Part shown: positions 18,615 to 27,911 of the stretch, one piece after another
How positions within the stretch are numbered: position 1 is the first letter of the stretch
How the letters are laid out: the number at the start of each line of letters is the position of its first letter
NCBI GenBank assembly: GCA_036274195.1
Contig: DASUGD010000031.1
Span: 1 to 64,000, forward strand
Reading direction: 5' to 3'
Source of the DNA: JAJKIV01 sp036274195
GTDB taxonomy: Bacteria > Gemmatimonadota > Gemmatimonadetes > Gemmatimonadales > Gemmatimonadaceae
Length of the DNA: 64,000 nt
Program-made: the position numbers and the translations under genes
The notes under the pieces: model-generated
Seen by the model: only the letters and a program-made list of their open reading frames with translations
Told to the model about the DNA's origin: nothing
Databases searched by the model: none

Positions 18615-19586
18615 ATGTCCTCGCCCAGCCGACTGGACAGCGACGTGGCGCGTTCGCCCGGGCGCGGGCCCAAGCGCGGGTCTGGCCCATCGGTGTCGGT
18701 CGTCGTTGCGTCCAATCGCGACAAGGCGCTCCTCCACGCGTGCCTCGGATCGTTGCTCGGCCAGTGTCAGCGACTGAATGCGGAGCTCCTGGTAGCGCGC
18801 GCGGGAACGGCGCCGGACGTCGCTGCGCTGGCGAAGACCTACCCCGGTGTTCGGTTCGTGACGGCACCCGTCGATGCCTCGATTCCGCAGTTGCGCGCCG
18901 TGGGGATGGCGCAGGCTTCCGGTGATGTGGTAGCACTGACCGAGGACCACTGCGTTGCCGACGCCAACTGGGTCGAGACACTCGCGCTCAGCGCCAGCGG
19001 CGATGCCGACGTGGTGGGCGGCGGCATGGACAACGCGCGCCGGTCGCGCATCGTCGATTGGGCGGCGTACTTCGCGGAATACGGTTTTTTCTCGACAGAT
19101 CGTCCCGAGGCACCGCAAGGCACGCCACTGCTCACCGGCGCCAACGTCGCATACAAACGTCACGTCATTGCCGACGTGATCGGCTGGGCGCAGGATGGTG
19201 AGTGGGAGAACGTGGCGCATACGCGGCTCGTCGCGCGCGGCAGCATGCTTCGCTTTGCGAGGACCGCCGCGATTTATCAGAACCAGACCTACAGCGTCGC
19301 TGCGTTTTGCGTCGACCGCTACGAGCATGGACGTGACTTCGCCCGGAAGCGGCTGTTGGAAGAGCCAGGCGCGCGTCGCTGGTTTCTGCTCATGGTGAGC
19401 CCGCTCCTGCCAGCGTTGCTCACGTGGCGTGTTGCACGCGCGGCGGCCCGCGGGCGATGGGGGACGTTCCTGCGCGCGTTGCCGGCGACAATGCTGTTCC
19501 TCACGGCCTGGTCGATCGGGGAGGGTGTCGGATATCTGCGCGGGCCGGCCGAGGTGCCCGTGCCGAAGCCGGCAGGCGATGACTGA
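18615..19586 (+). CDS. Glycosyltransferase family 2 with C-terminal membrane segments (paralogue 2)
   Basis: 323 residues. The GT-A domain has VSVVVASNRDKALLHACLGSLL, the VVALTEDHCVADANWV strand, where the EDH replaces the classical DxD, and the acceptor-side stretch ENVAHTRLVARG. The C-terminus ends in a hydrophobic LPATMLFLTAWSIGEGVGYL segment, like its neighbours. It presumably transfers a sugar to a lipid-linked acceptor at the inner face of the membrane. It overlaps the next gene by 8 bp. Confidence 0.82.
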   Translation: MSSPSRLDSDVARSPGRGPKRGSGPSVSVVVASNRDKALLHACLGSLLGQCQRLNAELLVARAGTAPDVAALAKTYPGVRFVTAPVDASIPQLRAVGMAQASGDVVALTEDHCVADANWVETLALSASGDADVVGGGMDNARRSRIVDWAAYFAEYGFFSTDRPEAPQGTPLLTGANVAYKRHVIADVIGWAQDGEWENVAHTRLVARGSMLRFARTAAIYQNQTYSVAAFCVDRYEHGRDFARKRLLEEPGARRWFLLMVSPLLPALLTWRVARAAARGRWGTFLRALPATMLFLTAWSIGEGVGYLRGPAEVPVPKPAGDD

Positions 19587-20475
19587 GCCATCGCTCACGG
19601 TCGTCGTTCCGTCGGTGAACGGCCTCGGCGACCTGATGGGCTGTCTTGCGGCGCTTTCTCGACAACGAACCGACGTCGATCTCGAGGTACTCGTTGCCGA
19701 TCGGTGTGGCGAGGTCCTTCGCGAAGAAGTTCGCAAGACGCATCCGTGGGTCCGCGTGCTGGAAGCGACACCCGGCACGACGATCCCTGACCTCCGTGCA
19801 CTCGCGTTTCGCGAGGCGCGTGGCAGGTCGGTGGCGGTCATCGAGGATCACGTAATCGTTCCGCCGGGTTGGGCCCGCGCGCTCCTCGACGCCCAGGCTG
19901 GAGCGGACGTTGTCGTGGGCGGGGCCATCGAGAACGCCGCTGTCGATCGCTTGGTGGACTGGGCGGCGTTCCTGTGTGAGTATAGTCACTGCATTACCCC
20001 GCTGCCCGAAGGGCCTGCCGACTGGCTCCCCGGCAACAACGTGGTGTACCCGCGCGCGTTGCTCGGGCGATACGAGTCCGTCCTTGGTCGGGGACAGTGG
20101 GAGAACCGACTCCACGACGCGATGCGTCGCGACGGCGTATCACTCGTGTGCCGACCACAGATTGCCGTAGGTCATAAGAAACACTACACAATGGGCGAGT
20201 ATCTATCGCAGCGATATCTGTACGCGAGGTCGTACGCAGGGGCGCGGGTTGCCGGCGCGCCGCTTCCGAAGCGGCTCGGGTATGGTGCGGCCGCGCTCGC
20301 GCTGCCGCCGCTCCTGTTTTTCCGAACGGTCTCGCGAGTTGTGGCGAAGCGGCGCCACCGTTCCGAGCTGGTGCGGTCGCTGCCATTGCTCGCGGTTTTT
20401 GTCGTGTCCTGGGCGCTTGGCGAGATGGTGGGCTACGTCGCGGGTCCGGGCGACTCGCTGGCGAAGGTGTGCTGA
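19579..20475 (+). CDS. Glycosyltransferase family 2 with C-terminal membrane segments (paralogue 3)
   Basis: 298 residues from ATG 19579; upstream in-frame codons lie within the previous gene and give no family similarity. GT-A signs: LTVVVPSVNGLGDLMGCLAAL, VLVADRCGEVL, VAVIEDHVIVPPGWARALL (EDH in the DxD place) and WENRLHDAMRRDG. The C-terminal hydrophobic end LPLLAVFVVSWALGEMVGYV matches paralogues 1 and 2. The three lie head to tail and probably act on successive or alternative sugars. Confidence 0.82.
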   Translation: MTEPSLTVVVPSVNGLGDLMGCLAALSRQRTDVDLEVLVADRCGEVLREEVRKTHPWVRVLEATPGTTIPDLRALAFREARGRSVAVIEDHVIVPPGWARALLDAQAGADVVVGGAIENAAVDRLVDWAAFLCEYSHCITPLPEGPADWLPGNNVVYPRALLGRYESVLGRGQWENRLHDAMRRDGVSLVCRPQIAVGHKKHYTMGEYLSQRYLYARSYAGARVAGAPLPKRLGYGAAALALPPLLFFRTVSRVVAKRRHRSELVRSLPLLAVFVVSWALGEMVGYVAGPGDSLAKVC

Positions 20476-20541
20476 GATGTTCGCCGTGTTGACCGCGCGC
20501 GCGCGGCACGCGAACGTGGTGGAAACAGGGGCCGATACCTG

Positions 20542-21717
20542 ATGCGCATCGGGGTGGATGCGACGTGCTGGGCCAATGCCCGCGGGTATGGGCGATTCGC
20601 TCGCGAGCTGCTTCGCGCGATGGTCGTCGAGGGTGCGTCGCACGAGTTCGTGTGCTTCGTTGATGACCGCTCGGCGCGGTGCTTCGATCTGGCTGGTGCT
20701 GGTGTGCGCGTGGTGCTGGTGCGGCAGTCGGCGTCGCCGACGACCGCGGCGAGCGCGAACGGCAGTCGTTCGCTCGGTGACATGTGGCGCATGACGCGCG
20801 CGGTCGCGCGCGAGGCGCTCGACGTGTTTTTTTCGCCGTCGGTGTACACGTATTTCCCGCTGCCGCCAACGCTCGCCGCCGTTGTCACGTTCCACGATGC
20901 GATCGCCGATCGTTTTCCCGAGCTCACGCTCCCGTCGTCTCGGGCGCGGCTCTTCTGGCGAATGAAGGTGCAGATGGCGCTGGCGCAGTCGCGCCTCGTG
21001 CTCACGGTTTCGGACTACGCGGCGACACAGGTCAGCCGCACGCTGGGTGTGCGTCGCGATCGCATTCGCATTGCGGTGGAGGCCGCGGCGCCGGCCTACA
21101 GGCCGAGTGAATCGGCGGAGGATGTCGTGGCGGCGGCGCGCCGCGCCGGGGTTCCCGACGGCCGGCGCTGGTTCGCGTACGTAGGCGGCTTCAACCCCCA
21201 CAAACACGTCGACGCGATCGTCCGTGCGCACGCGACCCTCGTCGGCGATCTCGCCGATCCGCCAATGCTCGTGCTCGTCGGGGCGATCGACGACGACCCG
21301 TTCTACGGCGCGCAGCAGCGCATCCGTGACGAGATCGCGCGGTGTGGCACGGGTGACCACGTTCGGTGGGCCGGGTATGTGCCGGATGATGAGCTGCGCC
21401 ATTTGTTGTCCGGCGCGGTCGCGCTGGTGTTGCCGTCGGAGTCGGAGGGGTTCGGGTTGCCGGCGGTCGAGGCGGCCGCGTGTGGCGTCCCCGTCATCGC
21501 GACCACCGAGAGTCCGCTCCCGCAGCTGCTGGCCGGCGGCGGGATTTTCACGGCGCCGCGCGACGAGCTGGCGTTAGGTGCCGCGATGCGGCGCCTCGCG
21601 ACCGATGAGCCGCATCGTCGCGCGCTCGCCGCCGGGGCGCTGGCGCGCGCCGCCACGCTCAGCTGGACCTCGAGCGCGCGCGCGGCGCTCGACGCGTTGG
21701 AGGAGGCGGCCGCGTGA
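20542..21717 (+). CDS. Glycosyltransferase family 4
   Basis: GT-B transferase of 391 residues. Signs are MRIGVDATCWANARGYGRFARELL at the N-terminus, FHDAIADRFPELT, FAYVGGFNPHKHVDAIVRAH, VGAIDDDPFYG, and LPSESEGFGLPAVEAAACGVPVIAT (donor site E-x7-E). The pattern resembles GT4 mannosyl- or rhamnosyl-type transferases, but donor specificity is not readable. Its stop overlaps the GTG start of the next gene (GTGA). Confidence 0.88.
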   Translation: MRIGVDATCWANARGYGRFARELLRAMVVEGASHEFVCFVDDRSARCFDLAGAGVRVVLVRQSASPTTAASANGSRSLGDMWRMTRAVAREALDVFFSPSVYTYFPLPPTLAAVVTFHDAIADRFPELTLPSSRARLFWRMKVQMALAQSRLVLTVSDYAATQVSRTLGVRRDRIRIAVEAAAPAYRPSESAEDVVAAARRAGVPDGRRWFAYVGGFNPHKHVDAIVRAHATLVGDLADPPMLVLVGAIDDDPFYGAQQRIRDEIARCGTGDHVRWAGYVPDDELRHLLSGAVALVLPSESEGFGLPAVEAAACGVPVIATTESPLPQLLAGGGIFTAPRDELALGAAMRRLATDEPHRRALAAGALARAATLSWTSSARAALDALEEAAA

Positions 21718-22979
21718 CCGGCCGGCTCCGGTTCTGCATGGTGTCGACGTTCTACCCGCCGTACAGCTACGGCGGCGACGGCATCACCCTCCAGCGGCTC
21801 TGCCGGGCGCTCGTGCGGGCCGGACACGAGGTGACCGTCGTGCACGACGCCGACTCCTATGCCTCGTTAGGTCACCCGCCCCCGACGGCCGCCACTGTCG
21901 ACGACGGTGTCGAGGTGGTGACTTTGCGCAGCTCGCTCGGCTTCCTGTCGGTGCTGCTCACGCACCAGTTGGGGCGGCCGGTGGTCCACCGCGCGGGCAT
22001 CGCCGCGTTGTTCGCCGCGCGGCAATTCGACGTCGTGCACTTTCACAACGTGTCGCTCGTCGGCGGCCCCGGCCTGTTCGCGCTCGCCCGCGATGCCGCG
22101 ACCGTTTACACGGCACACGAGCACTGGCTCGTGTGCCCCACGCACGTGCTGTGGCGCCATCGTCGCGAGCCGTGTACCGGGCGCGAGTGCGTTCGCTGCT
22201 CGCTCCGGTCCGGGCGTCCGCCGCAGCTCTGGCGAGGTACGGGGTTGCTCGAGCGATCGCTGCCCCATGTCGATACGTTCATCGCGCTCAGCGAGTTCAG
22301 TCGACAGAAGCATCGTGAGTTCGGATTCCCGCGAGACATGGAAGTGCTGCCGCCGATCGTGTTCGACGCCGACGAGGACACGATCAGCGAGCCTGCCGTG
22401 AGCCCGCATCCGCGCCCGTACTTCTTCTACGCAGGCCGGCTCGAGCGCATCAAGGGCCTCGACGACGTCCTGCCGCTGTTTCGGTATCCCGATGCGCCGG
22501 CGGATCTGCTGATCGCCGGGGCAGGCTCGCACGAGCGCGCTCTCCGCGCGCTCGCCGGTGACTCGCCCCGCATACGGTTTCTCGGCCACGTAAGTCCCGA
22601 GCGGCTCGCGCCGCTCTACCGGCACGCGGTGGCGCACATCGCTCCGTCGGTGTGCTTCGAAACGTTCGGCAACACCCTGGTCGAAGCCTTTCGACAGAGC
22701 ACGCCGGTCGTCGCGCGACGCATTGGGCCATTCCCGGAGATCGTCGGGCAGGCCGGCGGCGGCGAATTGTTCGACAACGCTGTCGACCTTCGACGCGCTC
22801 TGGAGCGCTTCGCCTCCGAACGCGCCTACCGCGATCGACTCGGCGCGGCGGGGCGCCGCGCGTACGAGGCGACGTGGTCGGAAGACGCGATCGTTCCGCG
22901 GTATCTCGAGATCATCGAGCGGACGATTGCGCGCCGCTTCCCGGCGACACCGCCCGCCCCGGCGGTCGCCGTCACGTAG
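21714..22979 (+). CDS. Glycosyltransferase family 4
   Basis: 421 residues, starting at a GTG that overlaps the upstream stop. The N-terminal STFYPPYSYGGDGITLQRLCRAL is a typical GT4 acceptor loop; VYTAHEHWLVCPTHVLWRH with several Cys follows (C-x-GRECVRC at about residues 158-163), similar to GT4 proteins with a small Cys-rich insert. The donor domain has FYAGRLERIKGLDD and CFETFGNTLVEAFRQSTPVVARRIGPFPEIV. Role: one transfer step in repeat-unit assembly. Confidence 0.88.
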   Translation: MTGRLRFCMVSTFYPPYSYGGDGITLQRLCRALVRAGHEVTVVHDADSYASLGHPPPTAATVDDGVEVVTLRSSLGFLSVLLTHQLGRPVVHRAGIAALFAARQFDVVHFHNVSLVGGPGLFALARDAATVYTAHEHWLVCPTHVLWRHRREPCTGRECVRCSLRSGRPPQLWRGTGLLERSLPHVDTFIALSEFSRQKHREFGFPRDMEVLPPIVFDADEDTISEPAVSPHPRPYFFYAGRLERIKGLDDVLPLFRYPDAPADLLIAGAGSHERALRALAGDSPRIRFLGHVSPERLAPLYRHAVAHIAPSVCFETFGNTLVEAFRQSTPVVARRIGPFPEIVGQAGGGELFDNAVDLRRALERFASERAYRDRLGAAGRRAYEATWSEDAIVPRYLEIIERTIARRFPATPPAPAVAVT

Positions 22980-22984
22980 CGGCC

Positions 22985-23740
22985 ATGCGCGCGATCCTCA
23001 CGTATCACTCCATCGATGAGTCGGGGTCTGTGATCTCGATCTCCGAGGAGGTGTTCCGGGAACAGGTCGTGTGGCTCGCGCGGAGCAGCGTCCGCGTGGT
23101 ATCGCTCGATACGCTCATGCGAATGCCGAGCGACGCCAACGCGGTTGCCCTCACGTTCGATGACGGCTTCGTGAGCTTCGGCGACGTGGCCGCCCCGCTG
23201 CTCGCCGATCACGGGATGCCGTCCACGCTGTTCGTCGTCGCCGACGCGGCCGGAAAGACCAACCGGTGGCCGGGGCGCCGCGACCGCGGCGTTCCCGAAC
23301 TGCCGCTGCTTGGCTGGGATGCGCTCGGGCGTCTCCGCGGCCAGGGCGTCGAGATCGGGGGGCATACGCGCACGCACGTGAACCTCGCGCGCCTAACGAA
23401 AGCCCGGATCGAGGACGAGGTCATCGGCGGCGCCGAGCGCATCAGGACGGAGCTTGGCCAGACGCCGGTGGTGTTCGCGTACCCGTACGGTGCCGTGAAC
23501 GATGCTGCCGTCGGGATCGTGGCGTCACGATTCGCGTGGGGCTGCACGACCGACATGCGCTGGGTATCGGCGAACGAGGCCCGTGCGTTGCTGCCACGCA
23601 TCGACATGTTCTATCTGCGAACGCGCGGGCAACTGGAGCGATGGGGAACAGCGAGGTTCCGGTATCACCTGAGCTGGCGCGCGGGCGCGCGCCTCGTCAG
23701 GCGGCGCTTCCACGAGGTGACCGAGGGCCGACAAACGTGA
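22985..23740 (+). CDS. Polysaccharide deacetylase (NodB-type, CE4)
   Basis: Metal-dependent N- or O-deacetylase of 251 residues. Motif 1 is LTFDDGFVSF, with the catalytic and metal-binding Asp pair; motif 2 is GGHTRTHVNL, with the metal-binding His pair; a YPYG motif follows. There is no signal peptide, so it may act on lipid-linked or nucleotide-sugar intermediates in the cytosol, as proposed for some EPS-locus deacetylases. The ATG at 22985 lies 5 bp after the preceding stop; the gene ends in a GTGA overlap with the next. Confidence 0.88.
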   Translation: MRAILTYHSIDESGSVISISEEVFREQVVWLARSSVRVVSLDTLMRMPSDANAVALTFDDGFVSFGDVAAPLLADHGMPSTLFVVADAAGKTNRWPGRRDRGVPELPLLGWDALGRLRGQGVEIGGHTRTHVNLARLTKARIEDEVIGGAERIRTELGQTPVVFAYPYGAVNDAAVGIVASRFAWGCTTDMRWVSANEARALLPRIDMFYLRTRGQLERWGTARFRYHLSWRAGARLVRRRFHEVTEGRQT

Positions 23741-24840
23741 CGACGCCGTTCATGTCGGTCATCGTGCCCGTGTATCAGGGCGCGCAGGTCCTCCCGCGCT
23801 GCCTGAGCGCGCTGCGCGCGAGCGAGATGCCCCGGGGATCGTGGGAGCTCATCATCGTTGATGACGCGAGCACCGACGCGACCGCCCTCATTGCCGCGGA
23901 GTTCGCGGACGCGGTCGTGCGGCTTCCCGACCGGCCGCGCGGGCCCGCGTACGCACGAAACCGCGGGGTCGAGCTGGCGCGTGGCGAGATCGTGGTGTTC
24001 GTCGATGCCGACGTCTGCGTTCACACCGACACGCTCCGGAAGTTCACCGCGGTACTCGCGAACGAGCCGGATGTGAGTGCCGTGTTCGGGGCGTACGACA
24101 CGCAGCCGGAAGCGCCGCAGCTGGTGTCCCAGTACCGCAACCTGCTCCACCACTTCGTTCACTCGCAAAGCGCCGGCGAAGCCGAGACGTTCTGGGGCGG
24201 GTGTGGGGCGATTCGCCGCGACGTGTTCCTCGAAGCCGGCCGGTACGACGAATGGTCGTACCCCCGACCGCAGATCGAGGACGTCGAGCTCGGGCACCGC
24301 GTCCGCTCCCTCGGACACCGCATCCTCCTGCGGCCGGACATCCAGTGTACGCATCTCAAGCGCTGGACCTTGCGCGGCTTCGTGACCGGCGATTTCCGCG
24401 ACCGCGGCGTGCCCTGGACGCGCATGTTGATCCAGCAGGGGCTCGCGACGAAGTCGCGGACGCTCAATCTGCGCACGGTCGAGAAGCTCAACACGGTGCT
24501 GGTGTGGTTGTCCATGCTGCTGCTGCTCGGCGCGGCGATCTGGCGCACGTGGACGCCGGCGATCTGGGCGGCGATCGCGTTTTCGATGGTGCTGATTCTC
24601 AACCGGCGCCTCTATGGATTCTTCTTCCGCACGCGCGGCTTCCTGTTTACGCTCGCGGTCGTGCCGCTGCACACGCTCTATTACCTGAACAACGGGTTCG
24701 CCGTGCTGTATGGCTGGACCCTCCATCACCTCTTCGGGGAGCCAATGCCCGACGCGACGACGCAGGCGTACGCGGAGGTCGGCGTCGAGATGTGGCCACC
24801 GGTGCCCTCGAAGAAGCCCGACGCGGGAGACGCGCGGTGA
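23737..24840 (+). CDS. Glycosyltransferase family 2, membrane-bound
   Basis: 367 residues from a GTG that overlaps the upstream stop. The GT-A domain has SVIVPVYQGAQVLPRCLSAL, LIIVDDASTDAT, GEIVVFVDADVCV (DAD metal site) and a QIEDVELGHRV acceptor/catalytic motif (ED). Two to three C-terminal hydrophobic segments follow (about 250-330: VWLSMLLLLGAAIW, AIWAAIAFSMVLIL, FLFTLAVVPLHTLYYL), as in GT2 enzymes working on lipid-linked acceptors. It overlaps the methyltransferase gene by GTGA. Confidence 0.88.
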   Translation: MTTPFMSVIVPVYQGAQVLPRCLSALRASEMPRGSWELIIVDDASTDATALIAAEFADAVVRLPDRPRGPAYARNRGVELARGEIVVFVDADVCVHTDTLRKFTAVLANEPDVSAVFGAYDTQPEAPQLVSQYRNLLHHFVHSQSAGEAETFWGGCGAIRRDVFLEAGRYDEWSYPRPQIEDVELGHRVRSLGHRILLRPDIQCTHLKRWTLRGFVTGDFRDRGVPWTRMLIQQGLATKSRTLNLRTVEKLNTVLVWLSMLLLLGAAIWRTWTPAIWAAIAFSMVLILNRRLYGFFFRTRGFLFTLAVVPLHTLYYLNNGFAVLYGWTLHHLFGEPMPDATTQAYAEVGVEMWPPVPSKKPDAGDAR

Positions 24841-25850
24841 GCGCCGCGGTGGCGTGGCGTGAATCGTTAGGCGTTGTCTGCCCGCGGTGTCGCGGGGGTC
24901 TCGCCACGCGAGCCGACGCGTTCGACTGTGCGCGCTGCGGCGTGCACTATCCCGTCGTGCTCGGAATCGCCGACTTCCGCCTCGAGGCTGATCCCTGGAT
25001 CGGCCTCGAGGACGACCGAGAGAAGGCCCGGCGCCTCGAGCAGAGTTCGCGCGGTGCGTCGCTCGAGGCGATGGTGCGAACGTACTGGTCGATGACGCCG
25101 GGAACGTCCGTGGAACAGGCGTCGCGCTTCGTCCATCACGTCATGAACGCCGGCGCGCGATCGCGCGAGTGGGTCGAGCGGCTCGACCCGGCTGGTGGCC
25201 GACCGTCGGGGTCGTGGCTCGATGTCGGTACGGGAACAGGCGACCTGGCATGTGCGGCCGCGGAGCAGGGCATCCGTGTCGTTGGGATCGACGTCGCCAT
25301 GCGATGGCTGGTCGTCGCGCGGCGGCGGGCGGAGCTCGCGGGCGCGCCCGTCGATTTCATCTGCTGCAATGCAGAGCACCTGCCGTTCGCGGACCGGACC
25401 TTCGCGCGCGTCGTCTCGGTCGGAACGCTCGAGCACTGTCGCGATGCCGAGCAGGCACTTGCGGAGTCGAACCGCGTGCTGGTCAGCCAGGGCGACATCA
25501 AGATCCGGACGGTGAACCGTTTCACGATGCTCTCCGAGCCACACGTCGGGGTCTGGGGGGTCGGGTTCGTGCCGCGCCGGCTCGCCGACAGGTATGTGCG
25601 GTGGCGCGGCGGTCAGGGTTATGCACACCATCGTCCGCTCTCGTCTCGCGAGCTGCGGCGCGGCATGCGCCGCGCTGGCTTCACCGCCGTGCGCGTGGAG
25701 CCGGCCTCGCTGCTGGCAATCGAGCGTGCACGGTTGGGTAGTGCCCAATGGGCGGGTTTGGCCTACGAGCGTGCACGCCGGTTGCCTCTCGTGAGCGCCG
25801 TTCTCCGGGCGTCCGCGCCCCTGCTGGAAGCGCAGGGAGTCGCGGCATGA
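24837..25850 (+). CDS. SAM-dependent methyltransferase with N-terminal zinc ribbon
   Basis: 337 residues. The N-terminus carries a Trm112-like Cys4 ribbon (CPRC...CARC, about residues 15-38). The class I methyltransferase core has WLDVGTGTGDLACAAA (motif I) and VVGIDVAMRWLVVARR (motif II). A final domain follows with no clear family. The architecture is common in EPS loci and suggests methylation of a sugar or lipid-linked glycan. The start is a GTG overlapping the GT2 stop, and the end overlaps the next methyltransferase (ATGA). Confidence 0.82.
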   Translation: MSAAVAWRESLGVVCPRCRGGLATRADAFDCARCGVHYPVVLGIADFRLEADPWIGLEDDREKARRLEQSSRGASLEAMVRTYWSMTPGTSVEQASRFVHHVMNAGARSREWVERLDPAGGRPSGSWLDVGTGTGDLACAAAEQGIRVVGIDVAMRWLVVARRRAELAGAPVDFICCNAEHLPFADRTFARVVSVGTLEHCRDAEQALAESNRVLVSQGDIKIRTVNRFTMLSEPHVGVWGVGFVPRRLADRYVRWRGGQGYAHHRPLSSRELRRGMRRAGFTAVRVEPASLLAIERARLGSAQWAGLAYERARRLPLVSAVLRASAPLLEAQGVAA

Positions 25851-26626
25851 CGGCGCCACGGATCTTCACGCCCGAGTACTACGCGCGAATGCGCGAGCTC
25901 GAGGAGGGCGGCTGGTGGAACGCCGCGATGCGCGACGTGGCCGCCATGCTGCTCGACGATGTCCAGCTGCCCGCACGCGGCACGATTCTCGACGTCGGAT
26001 GCGGGTCGGGCCAGACGCTCGCATGGTTCGGCCAGCACTTCGGCGCATGGCGGATGCTTGGATGCGACATCTCGCCCGACGCGGTGATGGCTGCCGCTCA
26101 GTCAGGATTCGAGATCACGCGGGCGTCAGCGCTCGCGTTACCGTACCCATCGGGGGTAGCGGACGTCGTGGTGTCGCTGGATGTGCTGCAGCACGTGCCG
26201 CTGGGTGGCGGAGACGACGCCGCGCTCCGTGAGATGCGCCGCGTCCTCAAGCCCGGTGGGTGGCTGTTCGTCAGGACGAACGCCCAGAGCTTTCCAGCGA
26301 CCGCGGATGATCATGCGTACCAGTTTCATCGCTACGAGCCGCGCGAGCTCCGCGACAAGCTGCGGGCTGCGGGGTTCGAGGTAAGGCGATTGAGCCGGGT
26401 GAACGCGATGCTGGGGCTGGCGGAGATACCACGGGAGCTGCGTGCACGGCGTGTGCAGGCAAGCGAGTACCACGGCATCCTGGCGACGAGCCGGGACCAC
26501 GCATCGTGGGCGGCTCGGATGAAGCGCGCGTGGCTTCGTCTCGAGGGGCAGGCGGTACGCCGTGGCGTTAGGCTGCCGGCTGGCCGGACGATCGTCGCAC
26601 TCTGTCACACCGGAACCCCGTCATGA
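25847..26626 (+). CDS. SAM-dependent methyltransferase (class I)
   Basis: 259 residues. Motif I is ILDVGCGSGQTLAWFG, followed by MLGCDISPDAV and VVVSLDVLQHVPLGGGDDAALREMRRVLKPGGWLFVRT, the post-motif region of ubiE-like enzymes. It probably methylates a sugar hydroxyl in the polymer; it could instead serve the downstream lasso cluster, whose first gene begins 38 bp further on. The ATG at 25847 overlaps the preceding stop. It ends the tightly coupled run that begins at 20542. Confidence 0.83.
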   Translation: MTAPRIFTPEYYARMRELEEGGWWNAAMRDVAAMLLDDVQLPARGTILDVGCGSGQTLAWFGQHFGAWRMLGCDISPDAVMAAAQSGFEITRASALALPYPSGVADVVVSLDVLQHVPLGGGDDAALREMRRVLKPGGWLFVRTNAQSFPATADDHAYQFHRYEPRELRDKLRAAGFEVRRLSRVNAMLGLAEIPRELRARRVQASEYHGILATSRDHASWAARMKRAWLRLEGQAVRRGVRLPAGRTIVALCHTGTPS

Positions 26627-26663
26627 ACCGTACGGTAATGGTCTGCGCCCTGGCCTCCGTATC

Positions 26664-27911
26664 GTGAGCGCGTCCGCTGCCGCGAGCAGCGGCGACATGG
26701 CACGCGCGGCGGGCTCGGCGCCGGCGCGCAGGCTCCCGGCCATCGCGGCCGAGGAGGAGCTGCTGCTGCTGACCGCCGCCGGGCCGGCGAACGATCTCGC
26801 CATCTCGGCACTCGCGCGAGGTGAGGTCGACTGGCCTCGCTTCCTCGGACTGGCGCAGGTCGAGCGAGCGGTGCCCGTGATCTACCCGCGGCTCCGCGCG
26901 CTGGCCGGTGATGCGATGCCGCCCGAAGTCCTGGAGCAGATGCGCCGGCTCGCGCTCGTCTCGGACTTCGCGATGCTGCACCTCGACGCACGCCTCCGCG
27001 AGTCCCTCGGCGCGTTGCACAATGCTGGCGTGCGGGTGTTGCTCCTCAAGGGCGCCGCGCTGGCGCACACCGTCTATGCCGGCGTGCGCCAGCGGCCGAT
27101 GTCGGACATCGACCTGCTCGTCGATTCGAGCTGCGCGCACGTCGCGCGTCGCGTTATGCTCGACACCGGGTGGCGTGAGATCGTCGGCGGAATTCCCAAC
27201 GCGGTCTACGAGCACCACCACCACCTCCCCCCGTTGCGGGACAGCCGGTCGCCGGACCTGCAGCTCGAGGTGCACACGGCGTTGTTCCCCGAGCGCCAGC
27301 CGTTCGCGTTCGACGTGAAGGACCTGTGGGCGAACGCAAAGCCGTTAGGCGCGGGGTTCCCGAACGTGTTCGTCCCCAGCCCGATTCACTCACTCCTTCA
27401 CGCGTGCCTGCATTTCCTCTGGTCGCACCAGGGGCGCTTCGGGATCTGGCGGACCGTCCGTGACGTCGACGTGCTGTCGCGCCACCCGTCGATCGACTGG
27501 ACGGCGTACAGCGAAGCGGCACGCGCAGCTCGCGGCGCGACGTCATGCTACTGGACATTGCGCATCGCCGATTTGGCCGCCGGGGTGGCGGCGCCGCCAG
27601 ATGTCATGAACGCATTGCGGCCCCCGCGAAGCGCCTATGTTCTGCGCGCCGTCGAACGGCACTTCATTCGGAATCTCTTTCCGGTCGACGGCGGGTGCCC
27701 GTCTGTCGCCCTCGACCACGCGCTGTGGGAGCTCGCGGTGATGCCGTCATGGAGCGGACACGGCGATGTGCGGCCGTGGGACGAAGAACCGGAATTCGTG
27801 GTGCCGCCCAAGGAGCCAGCCCCCGTGCATATCCTGCCGCGGCGAGAACGGGTACGTCGGCTCCTGGCGTCGCCGGGCTACATTCGCGGACTTCTCCGCC
27901 CGGACAGCTGA
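26664..27911 (+). CDS. Nucleotidyltransferase family protein (PF14907-like), lasso-cluster associated
   Basis: About 415 residues. The nucleotidyltransferase core is visible as VRVLLLKGAALAHTVY followed by RPMSDIDLLVD, where D-x-D is the metal-binding pair of the pol-beta superfamily. Proteins of this family accompany kinase-type lasso peptide clusters and some polysaccharide clusters, where their reaction is not settled. The GTG at 26664 was chosen because it overlaps the end of a 14-codon open frame (26623-26667) that itself overlaps the upstream stop; ATG 26697 is an alternative. A 341-bp gap separates it from the cyclase gene, so membership in the lasso operon is inferred from family co-occurrence and order. 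Confidence 0.72.
   Translation: MSASAAASSGDMARAAGSAPARRLPAIAAEEELLLLTAAGPANDLAISALARGEVDWPRFLGLAQVERAVPVIYPRLRALAGDAMPPEVLEQMRRLALVSDFAMLHLDARLRESLGALHNAGVRVLLLKGAALAHTVYAGVRQRPMSDIDLLVDSSCAHVARRVMLDTGWREIVGGIPNAVYEHHHHLPPLRDSRSPDLQLEVHTALFPERQPFAFDVKDLWANAKPLGAGFPNVFVPSPIHSLLHACLHFLWSHQGRFGIWRTVRDVDVLSRHPSIDWTAYSEAARAARGATSCYWTLRIADLAAGVAAPPDVMNALRPPRSAYVLRAVERHFIRNLFPVDGGCPSVALDHALWELAVMPSWSGHGDVRPWDEEPEFVVPPKEPAPVHILPRRERVRRLLASPGYIRGLLRPDS

Noticed and set aside
27334..27345. Second GEMM-like core CGCAAAGCCG
   Set aside because: It lies within the nucleotidyltransferase coding region and lacks the GAAA hairpin and the other conserved strands.
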